Source: DATIJJ01 sp039936115
GTDB lineage: Bacteria > Pseudomonadota > Gammaproteobacteria > DSM-16500
DNA: 9,250 bases
Direction of reading: 5' to 3'
Assembly: GCA_039936115.1 (NCBI GenBank)
Contig: JBDTIZ010000192.1
Location: 1 to 9,250, forward strand
In this document: piece by piece, positions 1 through 5,463 of the stretch
Position numbering within the stretch: the stretch's first letter is position 1
How the letters are laid out: the number at the start of each line of letters is the position of its first letter
The notes under the pieces: generated by a model
Database searches by the model: none
What the model saw: only the letters and a program-made list of their open reading frames with translations
What the model was told of the DNA's origin: nothing
Translations under genes and position numbers: made by a program

Positions 1-319
1 TGCCCCAGGTTTGGCGACCGACGGTCGTGATATGGGCACAATCGTATTCCCTGATGCGGATGTCAAAATCTTCCTGACAGCGAGTGCTGAGGTGCGAGCA
101 CGTCGCCGCCATAATCAGTTGAAGGAAAAAGGCATTGATGTTAACCTTAGCGACCTTATCGAAGAGCTCCGAGAACGTGACAAACGTGATAGGGAGCGGA
201 CTGTAGCCCCTTTAAGGCCGGCAGATGATGCAGTAATCATCGACACCGATCAACTGAGTATTTTGCAAGTTGTTGAACGTGTTCTGTCGGAAGTAAGAAA
301 AGTTTTCCCTGCGTTATAA
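1..319 (+). CDS. cmk: Cytidylate kinase, C-terminal part (5' truncated by window edge)
   Basis: Cytidylate kinase transfers phosphate from ATP to CMP or dCMP in the cytoplasm, feeding CTP and dCTP pools. The frame is open from base 2 and encodes about 105 residues ending in TAA at 317-319; roughly the first half of a protein of about 225 aa lies upstream of the window. Visible family motifs are a start resembling PGLATDGRDMGT, the stretch FPDADVKIFLTAS, the LID-like arginines in RARRR, and ERDKRDRERTVAPLRPADD, whose arginine- and aspartate-rich run belongs to the nucleotide-binding LID/C-terminal region. The TTG at 11 is an internal codon, because conserved sequence continues upstream of it in frame. 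cmk followed by rpsA is the classic gammaproteobacterial order. Identification is by direct match to remembered family sequence and is secure. Confidence 0.95.
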   Translation, partial: APGLATDGRDMGTIVFPDADVKIFLTASAEVRARRRHNQLKEKGIDVNLSDLIEELRERDKRDRERTVAPLRPADDAVIIDTDQLSILQVVERVLSEVRKVFPAL

Positions 320-488
320 AGACGCAAAGGAAGATTGACCGTCGAGATCACCAACTATTACCTCGTTTTAGTTTTAATCTCACGGATGTTAGGCACGATA
401 TTTTATCTGTCATTTATACAGGTAGGAGTCGTTTTATTAATTTAACCAGTTGTTTTTATTGATCTTAAATGATCTAGGAAATAAATGT
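320..488 (+). other. cmk-rpsA intergenic leader, no clear promoter
   Basis: This 169-bp gap must hold the rpsA leader. I see no convincing sigma70 promoter: the AT-rich runs near 397-418 give at best 4 of 6 matches in either hexamer. I also see no intrinsic terminator after cmk, so read-through from cmk is possible. In E. coli the rpsA leader folds into hairpins through which S1 represses its own translation. Here only short inverted repeats are visible (for example CTGT 407-410 with ACAG 418-421), so autoregulation is conceivable but not shown. Confidence 0.3.
476..480 (+). promoter_or_regulatory. rpsA ribosome binding site
   Basis: AGGAA lies 8 nt before the ATG at 489 and fixes that ATG as the rpsA start. 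A second, out-of-frame ATG at 485 lies only 4 nt after this site and opens a ten-codon frame ending at 517, so the two starts overlap as ATGTATG. The 8-nt spacing and the family N-terminus both favour 489. Confidence 0.7.
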
Positions 489-2189
489 ATGACCGAAAGT
501 TTCGCGCAATTATTTGAAGAAAGCCTAAATGAAACCCCTATGGTACCAGGCGCTGTTATCAGTGGAACCATTATTCGTATTGACTCTGATAATGTAGTAG
601 TCAGTGCTGGGTTAAAATCCGAATCAATTATTCCAATTGAACAATTCTATGATGAAAACGGCAAGCTCGAAGTCGCTGTCGGCGATAAAGTCAGAGTGGC
701 GCTTGAAACCGTTGAAGATGGATTTGGCACAACACGTTTATCACGTGAACGTGCAAAACGTTTGGAAGCTTGGATCGATTTAGAAGAAGCTTACGAAAAG
801 AAAGAAATTGTTCGTGGTGTTATTCAAGGCCGCGTCAAAGGCGGATTCACCGTCGAAATCAACAAGATTCGTGCTTTCTTGCCGGGTTCACTAGTGGATG
901 TAAAACCAGTGCGTGATCCAGACTCCCTGGAAGGCAAAGAATTTGATTTCAAAGTTATTAAAATTGATGCTAAACGCAACAATATCGTTGTGTCACGTCG
1001 TCAAGCGATGGAAGCTGAGAACAGCGTTGAGCGCGAAGCACTCTTAGAAAAATTGCATGAAGGCGATGAAGTAAAAGGTATCGTTAAAAACCTCACCGAC
1101 TACGGCGCATTTATTGACCTGGGCGGAATCGATGGTTTGCTACATATCACAGATATGTCATGGAAACGCATCAAGCATCCAAATGAAATTTTAGCTATTG
1201 GCGACGAAATCAAAGTGAAAATCTTGAAATTCGATCGTGACAATGCGCGTGTTTCATTAGGCTTAAAACAACTTGGCGAAGATCCATGGGCTGACATTAG
1301 CCATCGTTACCCAATCGGCAAACGTTTAAGCGGAAATGTCACCAACATCACCGATTACGGTTGCTTTGTTGAAATTGAAGAAGGCATCGAAGGCTTAGTA
1401 CACGTTTCTGAAATGGATTGGACAAACAAAAACGTTAATCCTAACAAAGTAGTGCACTTAGGTCAGGAAGTTGAAGTTGTTGTGTTGGATATTGATGGCG
1501 AACGTCGTCGTATCTCACTTGGCTTGAAGCAATGCACCGCGAATCCATGGGAAGAATTTGCAACACATCATCAAAAAGGTGACAAGATCTCCGGTAAAAT
1601 CAAATCGATTACTGATTTCGGTATCTTCATCGGATTGGATGGTGGCATTGACGGTCTTATTCACTTGTCAGATATTTCTTGGAATGAAGCTGCTGGTGAA
1701 GAAGCGATTCGTAAATTCCAAAAAAATGATGAACTAGAAACCGTTATTTTAACCATAGACGCTGAACGTGAACGTATTTCCTTAGGGTTGAAACAATTAG
1801 CGGATGATCCAATTGCTAATTACCTGAACGAAAACGAAAAAGGCAGTGTTGTAACAGGTAAAGTTATTGAAGTTGATGCGAAATCTGCGGTGATTGAACT
1901 GGCTGAAAATGTGCATGGCTCTTTACGTGCTTCTGAAATTGCTCAGGAGAAAGTAGAAGATGCGCGCACACGCTTGAATGTTGGCGATACAATCGAAGCC
2001 AAGATTACCGGCACAGATCGTAAAACGCATACTATTACACTTTCCATGAAGTCCAAAGATGCTCCGGCGAAGAAGCCGCGCGCAACAGCTGCGAAGAAGA
2101 AAGAAAAAGCTGCTGATGCCGCTCCTCTTAAGACGACATTGGGTGACCTCTTTAAAGTAAAAATGGGTAGCGACCAGGACAAAGAATAA
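489..2189 (+). CDS. rpsA: 30S ribosomal protein S1
   Basis: S1 is the large mRNA-binding protein of the 30S subunit. It unfolds structured leaders and helps initiation on mRNAs with weak Shine-Dalgarno sites. The product is 566 aa against 557 in E. coli. It begins MTESFAQLFEESL, identical to the E. coli N-terminus, which settles the ATG at 489; the frame is open back to a TTG at 450, but that extension has no family support. Six S1 (OB-fold) domains follow at about residues 21-87, 105-171, 192-260, 277-347, 364-434 and 451-520. The central ones carry typical motifs such as NLTDYGAFIDLGGIDGLLH, ITDYGCFVEIEEGIEGLVH and SITDFGIFIGLDGGIDGL; the sixth is more divergent, as is usual. The tail after about residue 523 is Lys/Ala-rich and unlike the E. 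coli tail, ending near TTLGDLFKVKM. A strong terminator follows. Confidence 0.98.
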   Translation: MTESFAQLFEESLNETPMVPGAVISGTIIRIDSDNVVVSAGLKSESIIPIEQFYDENGKLEVAVGDKVRVALETVEDGFGTTRLSRERAKRLEAWIDLEEAYEKKEIVRGVIQGRVKGGFTVEINKIRAFLPGSLVDVKPVRDPDSLEGKEFDFKVIKIDAKRNNIVVSRRQAMEAENSVEREALLEKLHEGDEVKGIVKNLTDYGAFIDLGGIDGLLHITDMSWKRIKHPNEILAIGDEIKVKILKFDRDNARVSLGLKQLGEDPWADISHRYPIGKRLSGNVTNITDYGCFVEIEEGIEGLVHVSEMDWTNKNVNPNKVVHLGQEVEVVVLDIDGERRRISLGLKQCTANPWEEFATHHQKGDKISGKIKSITDFGIFIGLDGGIDGLIHLSDISWNEAAGEEAIRKFQKNDELETVILTIDAERERISLGLKQLADDPIANYLNENEKGSVVTGKVIEVDAKSAVIELAENVHGSLRASEIAQEKVEDARTRLNVGDTIEAKITGTDRKTHTITLSMKSKDAPAKKPRATAAKKKEKAADAAPLKTTLGDLFKVKMGSDQDKE

Positions 2190-2250
2190 AAATGTAGAGA
2201 CACGGTTCGCTGTGTCTTCAACATAAAATAGCTTGTCTGAATCACTAGTA

Positions 2251-2286
2251 ACGGCATCAACTTTTGAGTTGATGCCGTTTTTTTTT
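2251..2286 (+). terminator. Intrinsic terminator after rpsA
   Basis: A perfect 12-bp stem (2251-2262 with 2267-2278) with a TTTG loop is followed by nine T residues (2278-2286). This is a textbook Rho-independent terminator, 61 nt past the rpsA stop codon. It ends the cmk-rpsA unit, so lapA needs its own promoter. A weaker 6-bp hairpin (2198-2203 with 2212-2217) lies between the stop codon and the terminator; it has no T-run and may protect the mRNA end. Confidence 0.93.
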
Positions 2287-2327
2287 GTAATATTTATGGG
2301 GGTTTTGAGGTGGATTAAGGGTAAGAG

Positions 2328-2420
2328 CCCTCCTCTCCAGCCTATCTCAGTCATTTCTCCTAAAAAAGCTCCCTCTCCGCCCACGTTTTTGGTGGGAGGA
2401 GAGGGTTGGGGAGAGGTGGG
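2328..2420. repeat. Nested palindromic repeat, REP/MITE-like (CCCTCTCC type)
   Basis: An inner pair of 14-bp arms, 2371-2384 and 2392-2405, is complementary except for one G/A pair (2379/2397), around the loop GTTTTTG. Outside it, a second imperfect pair (about 2328-2343 with 2402-2420) again matches pyrimidine-rich CCTCTCC against GGAGAGG. The base composition, C/T-rich then G/A-rich, is unlike the AT-rich flanks. It resembles the dispersed CCCTCTCC...GGAGAGGG palindromes seen between genes in many proteobacteria, but copy number cannot be judged from one window. It carries no gene: the frame running through it reads only low-complexity Pro/Gly/Ser. Confidence 0.7.
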
Positions 2421-2454
2421 TTTTTAAGTTACCACTGATGCAGCTTAAGTTCTC

Positions 2455-2483
2455 TGGAAAACCATCCCAAATCGGTTTATGAT
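2455..2483 (+). promoter_or_regulatory. Candidate sigma70 promoter for the lapA operon
   Basis: TGGAAA (2455-2460, 4 of 6 consensus) and TATGAT (2478-2483, 5 of 6) are separated by exactly 17 bp. Transcription would start near 2490, about 50 nt before lapA. It sits downstream of the rpsA terminator, where a promoter for lapA is required. An inverted repeat overlaps the -10 box and could be an operator. Confidence 0.45.
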
Positions 2484-2514
2484 CGGTCACATTACCAAGC
2501 CGTGCTGATCATAA
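2477..2514. repeat. Inverted repeat overlapping the lapA -10 region
   Basis: TTATGATC (2477-2484) and GATCATAA (2507-2514) are perfect 8-bp inverted repeats 22 bp apart. The inner CAC (2488-2490) and GTG (2502-2504) could extend the stem past a small bulge. The left arm contains the candidate -10 box. It may be a two-half-site operator or an RNA hairpin in the leader; the sequence does not tell which. Confidence 0.4.
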
Positions 2515-2528
2515 GATTCTGCATTTAC

Positions 2529-2533
2529 AGGAG
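2529..2533 (+). promoter_or_regulatory. lapA ribosome binding site deciding a TTG start
   Basis: AGGAG lies 6 nt upstream of the TTG at 2540. No in-frame ATG precedes the conserved N-terminal membrane helix, so this well-spaced site is the reason for choosing the TTG start. Confidence 0.75.
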
Positions 2534-2539
2534 TCAATA

Positions 2540-2830
2540 TTGCGTATAATAACGTTTTTACTGTTGCTAATTATTATATTGATAGGCGTCACGTTTGCAG
2601 CACTGAATCCGGATGTTGTGACCGTGCATTATTATTTGGGACAAAAAGATTTACCTTTATCACTTTTATTAGTATTAGTTTTTGCATTAGGTTGTTTTTT
2701 AGGTTTATTAGTCGGCGGCTGGCTATTGCTGAAGGTAAAAATTAAGAATTATGGCTTAAAGCAACGCTTGAAAATCGCTGAGAAAGAAGTACAAAATTTA
2801 CGAGTCATTCCATTGCAGGATAGGCATTAA
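2540..2830 (+). CDS. lapA: LapA, LPS assembly protein A (DUF1049 membrane protein)
   Basis: LapA is a small inner-membrane partner of LapB (YciM). The pair acts with FtsH in controlled degradation of LpxC and so tunes lipopolysaccharide synthesis. The product is 96 aa, close to the usual size. It has two membrane helices (about residues 3-22 and 40-64) joined by a short loop with the family-typical HYYLG and LPLSLLLVL stretches, then a charged cytoplasmic coiled coil (about 67-96, with LKIAEKEVQNLR). The start is TTG at 2540, supported by AGGAG 6 nt upstream and by the N-terminus MRIITFLLLL. The stop codon overlaps the lapB start as TAATG, indicating translational coupling. In most gammaproteobacteria ihfB lies between rpsA and lapA; it is missing here. 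Confidence 0.93.
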   Translation: MRIITFLLLLIIILIGVTFAALNPDVVTVHYYLGQKDLPLSLLLVLVFALGCFLGLLVGGWLLLKVKIKNYGLKQRLKIAEKEVQNLRVIPLQDRH

Positions 2831-3993
2831 TGGGTATGTGGTGGTTAATATTAATTTCTGCGGCAGTTTTTGGCGCTTGGTGCTTAGGTTACCAATCACG
2901 TCAAAGTCGTTTTATTGCCCAAAAACATAATTTACCACGCGATTACCTGGTCGGGTTAAACTTCTTGTTGAATGAAGAACCCGATAAGGCGGTTGATATC
3001 TTTATTAAAATGCTTGAGGTTGATAGCAATACCGTCGAAACCCATCTCGCAGTGGGTAAATTATTTCGGCGTCGTGGTGAAGTGGATCGTGCGATTCGCA
3101 TCCATCAAAATTTGATTGCACGCCCACAACTGGACAAGACTTATCGAGAACAATCGTTGTATGAATTAGGGCAAGATTATTTTAGTGCAGGCGTGTTGGA
3201 TAGAGCAGAACGTATTTTTTTAGATGTGGTCGGCATTAAAGAATACTCTGTGTCAGCGCTTCGTGCTTTATTAGATATTTATCAACAAGAAAAAGCTTGG
3301 GAAAATGCAATTCAAACCGCGTATAAATTAGAAGCCGCCACCAAGAAAAACATGCAGCCAACGATTGCGCATTATTATTGTGAATTGGCAGACATGGCAT
3401 TTTCTAAGAGTTTAGGTGAGTCAGCTAATCAATATTTACGCCAGGCATTGGATGCCGATCAAAATTGCGTGCGCGCAAGTTTATTGCAAGCGCGAGTTGA
3501 TATGCAGAAAAATGATTACAAAGCCGCGGTCAAAGCACTAAAAAGAATTAAGGGACAAAATCCAGATTATTTATCTGAAGCGATTGATGGCTTAGCATCG
3601 TGTTATGAAGAATTAAACGAAGAAGAAAAATTAGTTGGTTACTTGATGAAAATGCTCGATGAACATCCGCGCATTCCTGTTGTTTTAATTTTATCGGAAC
3701 GAATCCGTAAGTGGAAAGGGGATAAGGTAGCAGCAAAATTTGTTGCTGATTATGTTCGCCGTTATCCAACACTCAGAGGATTACATTTATTTATTAATTT
3801 ACATATGTCGAGTACAGAAGGGCAAGCGCGTGATGATCTGACTATTCTGCAAAATTTAACTAAAAAATTATTGTCAGATAAACCAGATTATCAATGCATT
3901 TCGTGCGGCTTTTCAGGGAAAACTCTACATTGGTTATGCCCAGGCTGTAAACAATGGAGTTCTGTAAAGCCTGTGCACTGTCTAGAGATTTAA
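2830..3993 (+). CDS. lapB: LapB (YciM), LPS assembly TPR protein with rubredoxin-like domain
   Basis: LapB is an inner-membrane-anchored adaptor that presents LpxC, the committed enzyme of lipid A synthesis, to the FtsH protease. It has 387 aa (E. coli 389). An N-terminal membrane helix (about residues 3-20) precedes the conserved DYLVGLNFLLNEEPDKAVD segment. Successive TPR repeats fill roughly residues 40-330, including GKLFRRRGEVDRAIRIHQNL and LGQDYFSAGVLDRAERIF. The C-terminal rubredoxin-like metal site is intact: Cys356 and Cys359 (CISC), Cys370 and Cys373 (CPGC). These match the four cysteines of the E. coli protein in position and spacing. The ATG shares its A with the lapA stop codon. 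pyrF, often the next gene, is replaced by dusA 7 nt downstream. Confidence 0.96.
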   Translation: MGMWWLILISAAVFGAWCLGYQSRQSRFIAQKHNLPRDYLVGLNFLLNEEPDKAVDIFIKMLEVDSNTVETHLAVGKLFRRRGEVDRAIRIHQNLIARPQLDKTYREQSLYELGQDYFSAGVLDRAERIFLDVVGIKEYSVSALRALLDIYQQEKAWENAIQTAYKLEAATKKNMQPTIAHYYCELADMAFSKSLGESANQYLRQALDADQNCVRASLLQARVDMQKNDYKAAVKALKRIKGQNPDYLSEAIDGLASCYEELNEEEKLVGYLMKMLDEHPRIPVVLILSERIRKWKGDKVAAKFVADYVRRYPTLRGLHLFINLHMSSTEGQARDDLTILQNLTKKLLSDKPDYQCISCGFSGKTLHWLCPGCKQWSSVKPVHCLEI

Positions 3994-4000
3994 AACAGTC

Positions 4001-4954
4001 ATGCTAAATCGTCGTATTTCAATTGCTCCCATGATGGATTGGACTGATCGTCATGATCGATATTTTTTGCGTTTGATTGCGCCGAATGTATTGCTCTATA
4101 CCGAAATGGTAACAACAGGCGCGCTCATCCATGGCGATAGAAATCGTTTTCTAACCTTCCATCCGCTAGAACATCCTATTGCACTGCAACTCGGTGGCAG
4201 CGAACCGGCTAAGCTTGCTATATGCGCACAGATAGGAGAAGAATTTGGTTATGATGAAATCAATCTCAACGTGGGTTGTCCTAGTGACCGCGTGAAAGCC
4301 GGTCGTTTCGGTGCTTGTTTAATGCTTGAACCTAATTTGGTTGCTGACTGTGTTGCGGCCATGCGTGCAGTTGTAAAAATCCCAGTGACAATCAAATGCC
4401 GTATTGGTGTGGATAATCAAGATTCGTATGGCGAATTAGTGGAATTTATCAAAACCGTTTCGAGTGCTGGCTGTAATGTATTTATTGTTCATGCACGTAA
4501 AGCCTGGCTGAATGGATTGAGTCCGAAACAAAATCGTGAAATTCCGCCATTGCGATATGATTTAGTGAGGGATATTAAACAAGAATATCCGGCACTTTCA
4601 ATTGTTATGAATGGTGGAATAAAAAACATTTCAGATATTGAAGAGCATTTAAAATATGTTGATGGGGTCATGATTGGTCGAGAGGCTTATTCAAATCCTT
4701 ATTTTTTAGCTGAAATTGAAAAATATTTTTTTGCAGAAAATGTATTAACACGGCATGAAGTGATTGAACAATTCATTCCCTACGTTGAAGAACAATTGAA
4801 AAATAATATAAAATTATCCAGCATGACACGGCATATATTTGGTTTGTATCAAGGTCAGAAAGGCGCAAGATTGTGGCGCCGCTATTTAAGTGAAAACGCG
4901 CATCGTGTTAATGCGAATATTGATGTCATAAATGAGGCCTTAGAAAATGTATGA
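4001..4954 (+). CDS. dusA: tRNA-dihydrouridine(20/20a) synthase DusA
   Basis: DusA is a flavin (FMN) enzyme that uses NADPH to reduce uridine 20/20a in the tRNA D-loop. The 317-aa product is a TIM-barrel dihydrouridine synthase. The FMN-binding N-terminus reads ISIAPMMDWTDRHDRYFLR, followed by YTEMVTTGALIHG and PIALQLGGSEP. NLNVGCPSDRV carries the catalytic cysteine (Cys93). FIVHARKAWLNGLSPKQNRE is the DusA-subfamily signature that separates it from DusB and DusC. MNGGI and DGVMIGREAY form the phosphate-binding end, and RRYLSENAH is the C-terminal helical domain typical of DusA. The ATG at 4001 is 7 nt after lapB with only a weak purine stretch (AGAGA, 3984-3988) upstream, so translation may depend on coupling. 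It overlaps the next gene by 8 nt. Confidence 0.95.
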   Translation: MLNRRISIAPMMDWTDRHDRYFLRLIAPNVLLYTEMVTTGALIHGDRNRFLTFHPLEHPIALQLGGSEPAKLAICAQIGEEFGYDEINLNVGCPSDRVKAGRFGACLMLEPNLVADCVAAMRAVVKIPVTIKCRIGVDNQDSYGELVEFIKTVSSAGCNVFIVHARKAWLNGLSPKQNREIPPLRYDLVRDIKQEYPALSIVMNGGIKNISDIEEHLKYVDGVMIGREAYSNPYFLAEIEKYFFAENVLTRHEVIEQFIPYVEEQLKNNIKLSSMTRHIFGLYQGQKGARLWRRYLSENAHRVNANIDVINEALENV

Positions 4955-5222
4955 TTTTTTATTTTTACTCGCGAATCCTGTCGGTTTGCTGGGTGTGCTA
5001 TTACTTTTGATCGCGTATTTTTTTCTAAGCACGGGCCGTTGGCTTTCAGATAGCATGATTTACCAAATTTATAACTTATTAGGCGCGTTACTTATATTGT
5101 ATTCGCTTATATTCTATTGGAACTTATCGTCATTTGTGATTGAGATTGCTTGGGTTGCGATTAGTTTGATTGGGATTTATCGGATTATATCGGGTAAAAA
5201 GAAATTGTCTTTGCATTTGTAA
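4947..5222 (+). CDS. Small three-helix membrane protein, CBU_0592-like family
   Basis: The product is 91 aa with three predicted membrane helices at about residues 8-28, 39-58 and 62-82 and a basic C-terminus (KKK). Family-like features are LLLIAYFFLSTGR, the conserved SDSMIYQIYNLLGALLI segment and WNLSSFVIEIAWVAISLIG. I recognise these as resembling the small integral membrane proteins named after Coxiella CBU_0592; that assignment comes from memory of the family pattern. Its function is unknown. The ATG at 4947 overlaps the last 8 nt of dusA, so the two are probably co-translated and this is the last gene of the lapA-lapB-dusA operon. No terminator with a T-run follows, but a long hairpin-forming repeat begins 24 nt after the stop codon. 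Confidence 0.8.
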   Translation: MYDFLFLLANPVGLLGVLLLLIAYFFLSTGRWLSDSMIYQIYNLLGALLILYSLIFYWNLSSFVIEIAWVAISLIGIYRIISGKKKLSLHL

Positions 5223-5246
5223 AGATGGATCTCTCTTTAAAACAGA

Positions 5247-5340
5247 ATGCTTTTGTAGGGGCGAACCTATGTGGTCGCCCTTGCTAAACTTCGAATTAGC
5301 GCCGCTGGGCAAACACATAGGTTCGCCCCTACAAAAGCAT
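5247..5340. mobile_element. MITE-like element with 27-bp perfect terminal inverted repeats
   Basis: The left arm 5247-5273 and right arm 5314-5340 are perfect 27-bp inverted repeats; each contains the core GTAGGGGCGAACCTATGTG in one orientation. The 40-bp centre folds further: GCCC 5277-5280 with GGGC 5307-5310, and GCTAA 5283-5287 with TTAGC 5296-5300, so the whole 94 bp can form one long hairpin. It contains no gene; apparent frames through it are spurious. The GC-rich arms contrast with AT-rich flanks. I see no clear target-site duplication. GTAGGGGCGAACCTATGTG palindromes occur dispersed in many bacterial genomes, which fits a non-autonomous mobile repeat. It lies just past an operon end, where insertion is tolerated. 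Confidence 0.8.
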
Positions 5341-5436
5341 GGGCAAGAGCTTACGCCTCTGACATGACAAAACCGTCATCTCCTCGTCATTATCCTGCCC
5401 ACTCCAATATGCTAATATTTAAAAGACAAAAAATTT

Positions 5437-5442
5437 TATAAT
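5437..5442 (+). promoter_or_regulatory. Candidate -10 box for the hypothetical membrane protein
   Basis: A perfect TATAAT stands 21 nt before the ATG at 5464. No good -35 hexamer lies 16-18 bp upstream, where the sequence is simply AT-rich (5411-5420). If used, the leader would be only about 15 nt. It is a weak call because TATAAT arises easily by chance in such AT-rich DNA. Confidence 0.3.
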
Positions 5443-5463
5443 TAACGTAACAAGTTGATAATT

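Noticed and set aside
450..488. TTG start at 450 extending rpsA by 13 residues
   Set aside because: The family N-terminus MTESFAQLFEESL begins at ATG 489, which has AGGAA at 8 nt; the extension has no family similarity.
2198..2217. Hairpin just after rpsA as the terminator
   Set aside because: The stem is only 6 bp and lacks a following T-run; the hairpin at 2251-2278 is far better.
1923..2384. Minus-strand frames opposite the rpsA 3' end (153 and 105 codons)
   Set aside because: They are antisense to a highly conserved gene, run through the rpsA terminator and palindrome, and translate to Cys/Phe-rich sequence with no family features.
2233..2427. Plus-strand frame of 64 codons in the rpsA-lapA gap
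   Set aside because: It is made of the terminator and the palindromic repeat read through in one frame, giving Pro/Gly-rich sequence without a ribosome binding site.
5170..5367. Plus-strand frame of 65 codons across the MITE-like element
   Set aside because: It reads both inverted arms of the repeat (GEPM and GSPLQKHG type translation), which is typical of spurious proteins from this repeat; it also starts inside the preceding gene.
5411..5425. Possible PmrA box (CTAATATT) upstream of the 450-aa protein
   Set aside because: Only one half-site resembles the remembered TTAAT-type consensus and no second half-site follows at the proper spacing, so it cannot support PmrA control.
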